Made by a program: the position numbers and the translations under genes. Under the pieces are notes generated by a model, which was given only the letters and a program-made list of their open reading frames with translations, had not been told where the DNA came from and did no database searches. A DNA stretch of 64,000 nucleotides from Hygrocybe punicea (taxonomy: Eukaryota; Basidiomycota; Agaricomycetes; Agaricales; Hygrophoraceae), in assembly GCA_963556145.1 (NCBI GenBank), contig OY744473.1, positions 3,286,001-3,350,000 on the forward strand. The letters run 5' to 3'. The stretch's first letter is position 1; the number at the start of each line of letters is the position of its first letter. This document shows positions 51,812 to 63,064 of the stretch, piece after piece.

Positions 51812-52007
51812 TGTTTTCAGGGTACCCACCTGTCAACAGGTATATCACAGGGGGAGGACACCTGCATTTGAGCTTGCTGTTCCTGACGGCAAGCTCCGAT
51901 TTCTCACTCTTCTTTACATGTACATAGGCTAATTTACACCTAAAAAAAAGAAAGAGAAAAAAATTGAGGAATCGGTGGGGCTCACATGTACATGTCTGTC
52001 CTGAACG

Positions 52008-52060
52008 CCTCGCAAACACCATGCACGCATCAATTGACGTGGATGTACATATTCGCGAGG
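52008..52060. repeat. Palindromic unit (TCAATTGA core)
   Basis: Left arm CCTCGCAAAC at 52008, core at 52030-52037, right arm TTCGCGAGG ending at 52060. Confidence 0.75.
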
Positions 52061-52572
52061 TGGGGTTGGCTTGGGTGGCAGCAGGGAAGGCAGGGAGACT
52101 TCTCGTCATTGCCCTTCCTGTTGTTCATGCCTCCATTGTATTCAATGCTATGGGTGACAATGATGTGGAAGTTGGTGGTGGCTGCTGGCAAAGGACAATG
52201 GTGGTGAATGAAGTCAAAGAGGCAATGTATATATTACTACTAGTAGTCTGACACTTTGCCCTTGACCATGGGTTTCTCTGCACAACTAGCTATAATTTCA
52301 TCACCAACCTGGGCATATCTCAGTTATGTCCTTGTATTTTTTCAGTATTTTATTTGCTCTCATTCACTGCATGATATGAGATTTACATTCAGTAGGAGAT
52401 TTATTCATGCTCTTATTGGCTGCTAGGAAATTATGTAACTGCAAACCTCCTGCAAACCTCCCACAAACCTCCCACAAACCTATGAACCTCCTAACCCATG
52501 AACCTCCCGACCCACCACAAACTGCCCCCCCTTGCCTTAAGCTTACCCTTCATCACATCCCATTGAACTTCC

Positions 52573-52796
52573 TAGTGTTGCCATGGCTCAGCTAAAACTG
52601 GCTGGCCATTTTTTAGCCATTGTGAATTAAAAATCCAGTAAAATGGCAGAAACTCTGAATATATTTGAGCATGTGCACCAATGTGATTTACATCCATGAC
52701 AATTTATCTGTGAATTTATCGATTTTACTGGATTTTTAATTCACAATGGCTAAAAAATGACTAGCTGGTTTTAGCCAGCAAGCCATGGCAACACTA
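52573..52796. mobile_element. hAT-type MITE 3 (224 bp)
   Basis: TIRs begin TAGTGTTGCCATGGCT and extend about 75 nt with few mismatches, for example both arms contain CCATTGTGAATTAAAAATCC. A perfect 8-bp duplication GAACTTCC flanks it (52565-52572 and 52797-52804). Confidence 0.92.
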
Positions 52797-52804
52797 GAAC
52801 TTCC

Positions 52805-53739
52805 CCCCTTAAGCTGTCATGTCCTATTGGCAGATCTTGTACAGAATGAACTAGAGTGGTGGATGCAGACAAAGCTGGCAGAATGGTTTGAACCCCATTG
52901 ACTAACCATCCTGAGAGCCTCATATGCATCCCAAGAGCCTCTTATGGGTTTTTTTGATAATTTGATTGTGTCCCCCCTGGTGACTGCTTGTATATAATTG
53001 TCACAGTACTGTGGCAATCTTGATTTAACATTTTCTACAGCACAAAAATAATTGACAAAAAAACATGAGAACCTTGACAAAAACATATTTCAGAAAAAAA
53101 ACATATCAGAACTTGACAAAAAACATATTAGAACTTGACAAAAAACATTTCAGAACTTGACAAAAAAACATCTTGAGAACTTGTAGAACATCTCAGTCAG
53201 AAGGTCTTACAACCCTCCTGAAGGAGGGTAGTCTGCAAGACTACTTTCCCATTACATACTAAATACCTGGTCTTGTTCTCTCAGGTCACATGGCTGATTT
53301 GGGATGACCAATCGAACACCAGTGCAAGATGGTTTGTCAGTCCGAACTGGTTGTATGGACTTGTTGCGTAATGGACTAATTTGGCCATATTACTTTACAG
53401 TACAGTGTTTGAAACGCAAACAACTCCAATGGAGACGGCTATTCCGGGTTTTACGACATGAAACTTGATGAAATTCTCTCGGACCAAGAGGCCTTCCAGC
53501 AAACCAGCATTCCACAAGTGCCCTACTAGTAGTACACTGGAATTATTTGCGCGGTCGCAAGTTGACTCGCAACCCCACTTCCCTCGAGAGGTATGTTCAA
53601 GTTCAGGCTATCTTTTTGACTTATTTATATGGCCCGGGTTTTGACATAAAATTACATGTAATATCATTGCAGCGCTGTGCGGCGGCGGCAACCAGTTCAT
53701 GATGGTGTACCTGATCTCACACTATGGGCGCCTACGTGG
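52805..53739. other. Spacer upstream of aspartic peptidase 2
   Basis: No gene seen. A short tandem array of AGAACTTGACAAAAAACAT-like units (19-22 nt, about five copies) lies at ~53050-53180. Confidence 0.5.
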
Positions 53740-53746
53740 TATAAAA
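53740..53746 (+). promoter_or_regulatory. TATA box of aspartic peptidase 2
   Basis: TATAAAA 50 nt before the ATG at 53790, matching the arrangement in paralogue 1. Confidence 0.7.
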
Positions 53747-53789
53747 CCTTCGATTCCAAGGAACTTCACTTCATCGGAAAACACCCGTC

Positions 53790-55735
53790 ATGTTGATTTC
53801 AGCTTTGTCCGTGTCGCTCTTGTTCACAGCGCCGACGTCTGCCTTGATATTACCCTTTCGAATTCGTCATGTCGCCCCATCACAGCTCGCTGTCAATAGT
53901 TCCGACCCCTTCACTTTCCAGAATGTCTTTAACAGTTCCGCTGCGGGTCAAGATATATATGTTGCCAACCTGACTGTTGGCGGGAGAGCCTACGAGGTAC
54001 GAACGGATATCATCGTAACTTTCATGTCGATTTCATAGACTCCTACTAGGTTCAACTCGACACAGGTAGCTCCGATCTGTGGTTGGACACCAGTGGCGTC
54101 GACACGTCAAGCTTTATTAGCACTGATAAAAATGGAAGCATTACGTATGGGTGAGTAGGCGTTTGAATTATGTTGTTCAACGATGAGTAAAGTGCTTCTT
54201 ACAGAGACAACACGGTAGCGGAAGGTCCCATCCTCATCGGGAATCTTACTTTTGGTGATTTCGTTGTCCAACAAGCCTTCAGTAAGTGCTCGCCGTCATG
54301 AGAATTGTTTGTAATAAATATATTACATATCAGTCTCTGCTCCGGGAACCAACGCCACCACGAGTAACGACACTGGTCTTCTGGGTCTTGGACCGTACGT
54401 ATCTTCATTCCAAAGAATCCTCTGTGTTGCTCTACATTAACACCGCATCAGTGGTACACTTTCTGCGATAGAAGAGACTCTAACTGGCACCTCATTCAAT
54501 GGCGAAACAGTACTGGAGAACGTACGTGTTCTTTACTTATGTACATATGCTCATCTTGAAAGCAAATCAGGTATATGCAGCCAACGACACTTTGGAGCGG
54601 TTCATCACATTTGAACTTTCTCGTTCATTCGATACTGGACGCACTTCAGGAGGCATATTCAGTATCGGTTCGTCATGTAATCCCACCAATAGACGACCCA
54701 AATTAATTGATTCTTCTCCAGGCGAAATCGTACCGGAATTCTCTAATATCACGCAATCTCCACATTTGACAGTCGCCAGTGTGGACAGATGGATTGTCAC
54801 GATGGACGGTATTATCGTCAATGGCAACAACGTTTCGGGTCAAACTAATTTGTGAGCCGTTGTTCTAATATACGCGACTCCACCTCTCATTCCGGTACAT
54901 CCAGTCCCAACAACGTCTCTGAACCTACTCAGACCTTGGCAAATCTGGACTCTGGTTCCAGTTTAGGTATGCGCCAAGGTTTGGCGCTCATGATAGGACC
55001 TTTATCTTACTTTCTATTGTTCAGGTGAAATTCCCAAATTCTACCTCGATGCGATTTTCAGCAAAGTTCCTGGTGCCACGTTCAGTGACGGTTCTTATAC
55101 GGTGCCTTGCGATACAAACATTGCCTTGAGTTTTGTGTTCGGGTATGGGCTTTCTCGATGAAGTTCTTCGCCAGCTCATACATTGAACCTCCAGCGGTAT
55201 TGCATACCCGGTGCATCCAATCGATACAATAATTGCTTTGCCAGACGGTAATGGAGGTGTTCTGTGTGCATCTGGATTCTCAGGCGGCTCAGATTCCAAT
55301 GGTGAGCACGTCCAGGCTACGTCATTCTTCCGGCATAACTCATGACTTCCTGTTTAGAGGATTTCTTGCTCGGTGATACTTTCCTCCGGAACGTGTATGC
55401 CTCGTTCAACTATGGATCATTTGTAGCCAACGATACCACGCCACCATTCGTCCAGCTACTTAGCGTGAGCAAACTTTCGCATTACCCTACACAATTGGTC
55501 ACCTGATACCTGTCTTCCTCAGACCACTGATGCCCAGCAGGCTTCCAGTGAGTTTACGTCGCTCTCGCAGAAACGAAATGCCTCCATAAAGGCGCCGACG
55601 GGCAGCAGCGGTAGTGGCTCTGGCTCTGGCTCCGGCTCCGGCTCTGGTAGCAGCGACGCCATTTCGATATATGGCGGATGGTCTCCCACCTTGGTACTTT
55701 TCATCGCGTCCGCCGCATTACTCAGTGTTCTTTGA
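53790..55735 (+). CDS. Secreted GPI-type aspartic peptidase (A1), paralogue 2
   Basis: The signal peptide (MLISALSVSLLFTAPTSALI) is followed by a pepsin-like enzyme in the same exon pattern as 27207-29173. It has QLDTGSSDLWLDTSG across an intron near 54050, SITYGDNTVAEGPILIG, TGLLGLGP, GRTSGGIFSIGE, ANLDSGSSL, FGGIAYPVHPIDTII and DFLLGDTFLRNVYASFNY. It ends with a Ser/Gly-rich linker and a hydrophobic tail suited to a GPI signal. Exon 1 differs from paralogue 1 at many residues, while 54787-55255 is almost identical to it, introns included. Secretion and attachment at the cell surface are inferred. No defect was seen. Confidence 0.85.
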
Positions 55736-56050
55736 TTGAGAATATACATACCAATTGCACTTCGATCCAAAAAGGATTTGGATCAAAAAATAGCACAAGT
55801 TCAAGTCCGTAAAGTTGAAATGGCATCGGTACCGCTTTCTGGACGGTGGCAGAAATCCTCCCGTAACGATACCCAACTCACATAATATGTTCTACATACA
55901 TAACAAAGCGGGTTCTGGCGAGCTAGACTCGGCTAGTGATAGATAAATATTGTACAATTGCAACCAGTACTAGCTAACTGTACATGTGGTTACAAATGAA
56001 AATAGTCAAAGTCATAGCGTACACCCTTTACACGAGTCAGGTAAAGTTAA
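55736..56050. other. Convergent intergenic region
   Basis: No gene seen. It separates the 3' ends of aspartic peptidase 2 and the lectin-ARM gene and presumably holds both 3' untranslated regions. Confidence 0.5.
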
Positions 56051-57960
56051 TTATCCCTCGATCACCTCCACGAGACTGGAATTAATAGCATACACACCCT
56101 CTCGTGGTGCGGAATGCCCTTGATTCGCGACGAATACCCCGGGATTGATGGCAGAGCCGTATTCGTGGACATCCCACGCTGACGCACGTTGCCCAAACCA
56201 ATAATTAGAATTCTCCCAGACCGCCCTACCGGCCTCGGCTTCGACAAGGACGGTTCTCCGTACCGCCTTGATACCCCGAATGTCGTGCTTCATTGGCTTC
56301 TTCCAGTTGCGAACGAAGAAGTTGCCAAGCACGACGTATTCGGCTGTGGGAGGTATGCCTCGCCAAATGGAGTATTTTAACTTGTCGGTGGTTTTTGCAT
56401 TTGTCCACACACATTCCCAATCGACAACATCGGCGAGAACACCATCTTGGAGTTCTCTGACGATAAGCCCGTATGTTGTGGATTCAGTGGAGGCACCCGA
56501 AGGGCCAAAGTAAAACCAGCCAGCCGGGACTGTTGATATAGTTTTTTTTAGTCCAGTAAACAATGATCGGAAGTAGTTGCTTACGGTTTGGTCTGTAAGT
56601 GTAGAAGGTCGCTGTAAGGAAGGTGCCGTCGTTATCGTAGACCTTGATATTGTATGGAACAATCTTTATTTGGAGCAGCTTATCGGGATCCGAGGCAGAG
56701 AACAATGAAAGAGAGGATGAACGCATTGGGTCGCCAGAAGATTCAACCGTGATGAACTGCAAAGTGGAGTGAGCCGACTCCTGCAATTCGGGTTCCTTGG
56801 CAGCGAGACACAATTGGAGAGCATCCGTGACCTGCTTCTTTTGCAGGACTCCCAGATGGGAACCGGTATCCCAGGAGACGTTTCGGAGAGCATCACACGC
56901 GGCAATCTGGACTTCCATTGGCCCAGTGTTAAGGAAAGAGACGAGGACGGGTATAGCACTTTGCTCAACTCGAGGATTCGCAGGATGCCGGACAATTTTC
57001 CGCAGAGCATTAGCGGCCGGAATCTGTACTTCGACATCCTTGTAAGACAGGAGGTGAATTAACGCGGGAATGGCCTTGTTCTCGAGGGAGTCAACCCTTT
57101 CACGAATATGGATGGCGACGGCGTCTACCGCTTCCGCCGCTGAGCACACGACGCTGGCATCAGGAGCATCGAGCAGGCGAAACAAGGCGGAAAGAAGGTT
57201 GGGCATAGCTGTGGCTCCTTTCGAGTCTGATGCGGCGTAGGACTTGAGATACCTTGCACCTTTGATCTGAGTATCGTAATGAAGTGAATTGAGGAGGGGC
57301 GCGATGTCTGGGATGCGTGGGGCCCATGATACGTCTAAAGAAGCCGAGGTGGCAGCCGGTTTCCCAAGAACGGGCACAGGTTCGATTCTCCAGGAGGATT
57401 TATCATTGTCGTCAGGTGAAAGGGAGATCTAAAAAGGAGGCGAAGATAGTCATTAAAACCAGCTACACACACGCAACTATGACAGTGCACTACAGGTGAG
57501 TCGCCCGAATCCAGAGACCAGTACAGAGCTTTGTCAGAGACAGATATGCTGTATCGAGGTTATTTCAGCGATAGGCTTCAAAAGTAGGCGCAGACTGACG
57601 AGTATTCATATGAATCTTTTGGGGTTATTCTCCAAGTTATCCTAGTCCTGTCCTCCCCGCAGACAGTCTGGGTCGGTCCGGAGTCCTCCTGCCAGGTAGC
57701 ATAAGATTGGAAGTGATTATTCCTAATGTCGTATGCGCCATTCGGGTGTTGAACGATTTCCCACTTTGTAAAATTGGATCGATTGTAAATTCAAGGTACT
57801 GGTATATAGAGAATGAAACAAGGCTAACGATGTATTCTGGATGATCAATGGGATCTTGATATGCACCTCGCAAATCAGTGCCAGAGTTCGCGTCAGGAAG
57901 GCTGACGAAATTTCGAAGCTTGACATTGACAATGATGTAAAACCCTTTGCCTGATTGCAT
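56051..57960 (-). CDS. Ricin-B-like lectin / armadillo / Vps62-like fusion protein
   Basis: Five exons (57960-57829, 57763-57600, 57548-57494, 57428-56585, 56529-56051) join exactly in phase to 557 aa. Residues 1-135 resemble a ricin-B type beta-trefoil: GKGFYIIVNVKLRNFVSLPD near the start, WEIVQHPNGAYDIRN, and two further WxI/WxL repeats (TWRITPKDS, YWSLDSGDSP, SWRIEPVP). Residues ~150-370 are armadillo/HEAT-like helices (IPALIHLLSYKDVEVQIPAA, AIPVLVSFLNTGPMEVQIAA, CDALRNVSW). From ~400 on, YSIWRGIPPTAEYVVLGNFF and ENSNYWFGQRASAWDV fit the Vps62-like (DUF946) fold. No signal peptide is visible, so a cytosolic glycan-binding scaffold is inferred. Another short 5' exon is possible. Reading this as one gene rests on the phase match across four introns. 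Confidence 0.75.
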
Positions 57961-58201
57961 TGCAACTTGATAGCTGGTATACGTACGAGCAAGCTGGGAC
58001 CTTCTTAAAACATGAATGGACTCGGTGCTGTGGACAATGTGTAATGGGACTCACCAGGGGTATGTAGGAGGCACGGGGGTACAAAGGGCTAGTTTTAACC
58101 ACCCGGAACCAGCCTGAGCCTGAGTCATCGATTATGCCCTGATCGTATCATGGGCGTCTGTGGCATGGCCTAGTACTCACGATCGGTAGGCACTAAGCGT
58201 T
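57961..58201. promoter_or_regulatory. Divergent intergenic region
   Basis: About 240 bp between the lectin-ARM gene start and a possible plus-strand gene. It would serve as a shared promoter if both genes are real. No TATA box was recognised. Confidence 0.35.
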
Positions 58202-58871
58202 ATGCAGACAACATTCGCCCCTCCCATATTGCCAGCTCAGCTGGATTACCGTGCTTACAGTTCGACAGATAAACCCCTCCCTTCGGGCAATCCAGCCACT
58301 CGAGTCCTAGTCCTGCTGAAGAGACCCAATACATTCAGAAACGTCAGAATCGTGGGAAATAAACCCGGCGATCAAGTTCTGTGGGAATTTTCAGGCAACT
58401 TCATCCGCGGCCGCTACTTCCGGGTCCGCAACTCCCGCACTCCTGTTCTTGACAACATTACCTGTAAGTAGTTAGTAGTTACGTAACGGTTTGTTCACGT
58501 TAGCACTGCCGTTGTGTCGTTACCCCGAAACCGGAGTGGCAACGGCAATAGCAATATTAATATTCAGCCACTTGCATTCAGTGCCAGTCTGCCAGAGCTA
58601 GAGGGTCTCAGCTCGACCGATACGGCTACGCTGCCACCTGCAAGGGTGTTTAGGCATTGATGTTTCTTGTCAACTGTCTCTCTTCTTGCCAAAAGCAGCA
58701 CATATTGGACGAAGCTCGGGCAGGCAGCCTAAAGACGTACGGAGAAACAGCCTGGTGAATTCAGGCAATCTTACGGCGAACGGCGACGCGGTGGTTACAT
58801 CAGTAATACAAGGCTATGAGCATACTTGGTTGGAATGCATTTATGGACATATTGAACTGCAGGACTCATAA
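58202..58871 (+). CDS. Possible small unknown gene, two exons
   Basis: The first frame (58202 to ~58464, MQTTFAPPILPAQLDYRAYS) ends at a clear donor CCT|GTAAGTAG. A second frame after an acceptor near 58699 (SHIGRSSGRQPKD and onward) stops at 58871, joins in phase and would give about 145 aa. The intron would be ~234 nt, long for this genome, and no domain is recognised. It may be chance. Confidence 0.3.
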
Positions 58872-59427
58872 TAATTAAATATGATGACAGTAGTGGTTGT
58901 CAGTTGCCTCATACCGTTGCCACATACTGCACCCTGATTGATGGAAGAAGACCATGGGAGACAACGAGGGAAGCGGCTTGCAGCCATGAATGACTGCCTG
59001 CCGGTGGTCGCGCAGTATGATATGCCAAACATGATATGAAGTGGATTGATTACATCAAAGTAATTTCTGAACTAAAAGCCAGCCAACTCAAATATGTTAC
59101 GAGTGAAATGGGAACAGGACTTATTATCGTAAAACAACGCCTTTCCGAAATTATATTGAATGGAGGAAGGTGCCGAATGAGCCCACAACTTGAAGTCTGC
59201 ACGAGTGCGGGCTTTCAAGCTTCTGTTTCTTGTTCCAGAATGGGACCAAGGGCAATCGTGAAATCGTCATCGTTGCATTGGCGTTGCAAAACCCATCTCG
59301 TCGAACCGATGATAGACGAATCGATGAAGTGATGAAGTTCGATCACCGCCCAACTAGCAAGGAAACAAATGTATATTTTTTAGCAACACCATTGTAATAG
59401 CTTGGTTCAGACTTGGCAGTCAAGCTT
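58872..59427. other. Intergenic region
   Basis: Short frames only, no recognised feature. Confidence 0.45.
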
Positions 59428-62400
59428 TCACGATTCGGAACCCTTTTCTTTGCCTTCCTTTGCGCGTGCCCGTAAACGGTTAAGAACCTGCTTAGCTACA
59501 CGTTCCCGTCCTTCCCTCACAGTCGAGAAAATCACAGGAAGTTCGAGCCGTTCTGAGCCCAAGATAATCCAGACCTTGTGCCCGCTTTTACCTTGATCGT
59601 CCGCAACAGTTTGATGATGGAATTGAGGCTGAGATGAACCGTTTTTATCACAATAGTCTATCAAAAAAAAAAAGTCGAGGTTTAATCAGAGTTGAGTGTC
59701 ATCTCTGAAAACCTACCGAGCAATGCTGTTACGTTAGACTTGGAGGCAACAGATTTGCGTTTGGTATCCACTTCAGATGTACTGGACTCAGGAGGTTTTG
59801 ATATAGTTTTCTGGGGCGGGGTGGTCTTCAGATCTTTTGAGGGAACCAAATCTTCTTTTTCTGCCCGAGGCTTTAGAACATACCAAGTAATTCGACAAAC
59901 GATACTAACTGGATGCTTGACCTAAATTCCCTGCTCGCTCCGGTATCTCATAATTAGTATTTTTCGGCAGAGCAGCGGCAACCGGTGATGATGATGATGA
60001 TGATGATTCACGGCGAACCTTCCTCTGCGTTTCCTGATACGAGTGTCTTGGGCCAGGCCGCTGCTCGTACTGCCGTCTGTGACGCTCTGAATCATGGCGA
60101 GCAGAAGGTTCTCTCCTAACATCAGTATAATACGGATGATACGAAGAATGGGAACTTGGTCCGGGACCTTTACGCATTGCGCGCGGGGCTAGTTGAGACT
60201 GCGGAACATACTGTGCCTGATTGAATTGATTGTATTCTGGCGCATAATCATGACTCCGAGCATCGATACCACTCCCAGAAGGCGCAACCGGTGAATGGGG
60301 CCCTGGACTGTATCCAGTATGGGGATCTTGAGGATAGTGACTCGCCGGATGCTGATAATACTGCGGATGATGAGGGGCAGGGTATTGCGCAGACGTGTAC
60401 TGTCCCGGAAAACTCCCATGATGGCCCGCGTTGGATGACAAGGCTGAATCAGGGCCCGCGTATTGAGAAACTGGGTAAATGGGAGAACCAGGACGAGGTT
60501 GCGTCTGTGCAGAATATGCGACACTTTGGAACGGCTCGGGCGGAGGATGAGACTCGAAGGTGTACGGTGCTGCTTGTCCTCCGCCAAATCCGTGACGACG
60601 TGCGTCAGTCATCTGCGCAGGTAGACGAACGTCACTTGGAGCGGACGGAGGAATTTTAGGCAACGGTGGAGCCGGTGCGCGAAAGCCTTGAGCCTGTGAT
60701 CGGCCTCCAGAGGGCATGGTGGGATTGCCGACGTTCCTGGGCCCAGTACGGGTTTGGTCCATCGAATGGCCTGTCACGGCGTGTGCAGGCCCCGATATAG
60801 GACCAAATCCACCAGATCCAGATACGTGAGGTTCCTTCCCGTCACCATTGTCATTGTCACTCCTGTTACCATTCTGGGATCCCGAACGTCGATTTGGTAT
60901 CGGGTTTGGGGTCCTACGAGCTAAAGCCTCCTCATCATTTTGAAGAGAGGTCAAGTCACCTTGTTTAGGTGGAGTCTTAGTGGTCTTATTTGGCTTTCTC
61001 CTTTTCTTCCGCTCTTGAGCTTCTCGGTCTTCTGTCGTGTCTGGCTCGGTTCTCTTGTTACTCTTTGGTTCATCAATGGTTTTATCGGTACGAGGAACGT
61101 GAAACGGAATATATCCAGGTGGGGCAGGTTCCCCGCGAAAACGGAGCAGTTCTACGACGCCTTCTTCGACAGCGGACAGGACAACAGACATCTTGGCGTC
61201 TACTTTGGTACGATACTCAGCAGGAACACTGTACCGGCGAATATCGTCTGGAGAAGAGGAAAGTTCTATTTTCATGGTACATCCGAAAGCTAAAAACAAA
61301 ACGAACTCTTAGAACGTTTGAAGACAGTTGTGGCGGTTCAAACTTTACCGTCTTTGACCTTCTCGAACTCATAGCTTGGTTGAGCGCCCGGTTTGATTTT
61401 GCCGCACTCTGAAACCAAAACAGGGAATATCTTCTTATTCGCAAATTTCTTCATCGCCGGAGTCACTTTATTCTCGAAGGCTGAGCCGACCGCTCGAATG
61501 TAATTGCCGATGCCTTGAGACATCGCCTGCAGGCACACGGCAGCTTTCGCATCGGTTCGTTTTGGAAACCTGGCGTCAACCAGATAGGACTTAGACTCTC
61601 CGGGACGCTCGATTCGAAGGAGACAACCGTGCACTATCAACATGAAATCAGACGGATCATATTAGACATGGTGGGCACATACGACCAAGCTTGTTGTCGG
61701 TTGTCCATACGAAACTCGGAGTTAGCTTCCCTCCCCTTGCCGCTTGGATTGTCATATTTAACCATGCAGGCGCATTTATTTCGGTCGCCGTTTTGTCGCC
61801 AAAAGGCTCGGGGAAAGGTTTAGGTAATGTTTCATAAAATTCTTGTAATGAGAGGGCGGAAACCCGAGGAGGATCAGTGGCGCTGTGAGCCCTCTCGTAG
61901 TCGGCCTCGCGGTTATCAACAGGGACCATGGGCTGGGTTTGACCATTACCAAACTTGATAAAATCAAGGACACCTTGTTCCAGCGCTATCTTTGCGCATG
62001 CTCGCATAGCCTCAAAGTTGGTGTCAAAAGCCAATTCGGTAGAGTAAACCCTGAGCGAGTGGGGAGACAATTCAATTCGCAAAGCGCTGCCATGTCCTGA
62101 TTTGGCAGTTAGGGCAGTGGATTCGAAACAGCACAATTGAAACGGACGATTTCTATGTTTGGGTTCGTTCAAAGCCACCCAATGAGCTTTGACCAGCCCA
62201 GCTCTCCAAAGACGACAACAGTTCTCTATTTCTTTAATCGATGGGTCATCTTCGTCTGCGGAACAGTCATGATTTGATCGATCTGATGCGTCTAGGGGAG
62301 CGAGAACAACGCCCCTTTTGGCCTTGGAGGGTTCAGGATCACCTGTCAAGATGAAGTCGATGGCACCCATGTCAACAGCGATCGAAGCAACATGAGCTTT

Positions 62401-62972
62401 AGCCTCGTTCTTGCGAGAGAATACAGGCTGAGTGGTGTAACAACGGGTTGCACCGTTTGGGCGCGTAATCGTGAGAATACACTGTTTACCTTTGACAAGA
62501 AGTACGGGTGTCGAACGAACCGGAGGAGGACATGTTTGGATGTTCACTCACTATTGGCACCATCCTCTTCCAGGAACTCGAAATTCAAAGCTTCTGTGTT
62601 CCCGAAGGCACGTTGGCAAGTCTGGTGCAACCGAGCAACAATGTGCATCTTATTAGCTGGGTTCGCGGCGGGTACCATTGCTTTGGCGGCTTTCGACTTT
62701 GGGGATGATGGGGTGGTGGATAAGGTGATTTGATGAGAAGGGACGCATTTGAGAATTGATGGCATTTCAAAATCTTGCAAAGGAAGGAGGGGATCTATAT
62801 GATCAGACTGGGATGACAGAAACTGTTCGATGGAATGAGCTCCAAGCTGAAGGAGGTTACGAGAGACCAATGAAAAGGGCCGCGGGTTGGGGTGACCATC
62901 CCCATCAGCCTCAAGGCTGGCTGAGAGGGAACTAGTGCCGTGACGAGCAGTTTGCATTACTCGAGGAGCCAT
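59428..62972 (-). CDS. Large protein with about five dsRNA-binding-like domains
   Basis: Exons 62972-62552, 62489-61686, 61633-61349 and 61289-~59922 join in phase; two further exons lead to the stop at 59428, giving roughly 1,000 aa. The same module recurs: an N-terminal helix, a strand pair, then a lysine/alanine helix. Clear cases are ARLHQTCQRAFGN ... RKNEAKAHVASIAVDMG, RVYSTELAFDTNFEAMRACA, KSYLVDARFPKRTDAKAAVC, RRYSVPAEYRTKVDAKMSVV and, best of all, the C-terminal LLDYCDKNGSSQPQFHH ... FSTVREGRERVAKQVLNRL. Before the last module is a ~330-residue disordered linker rich in Pro, Gln, His, Tyr and Ser. The exon 4-5 junction is unsure: either a donor at 59922, or one near 60014 with a TACTAAT-like branch site. 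A stop at 59905 would shorten the protein. RNA binding is inferred from the fold pattern only. Confidence 0.65.
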
Positions 62973-63064
62973 CACGTATCATGCATCATGAGCGAAACGC
63001 GGTCATCCGTGACTTTCAAGTTGGTTCCGATATTCATGGGCCGATGTCGGCCTTTATATTTATA

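Larger units (their letters stand above)
50315..52572. other. Transposon-island spacer with three palindromic units
   Basis: No supported gene among the short frames. Palindromic units lie at 51686-51742, 51759-51811 and 52008-52060. Confidence 0.5.
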
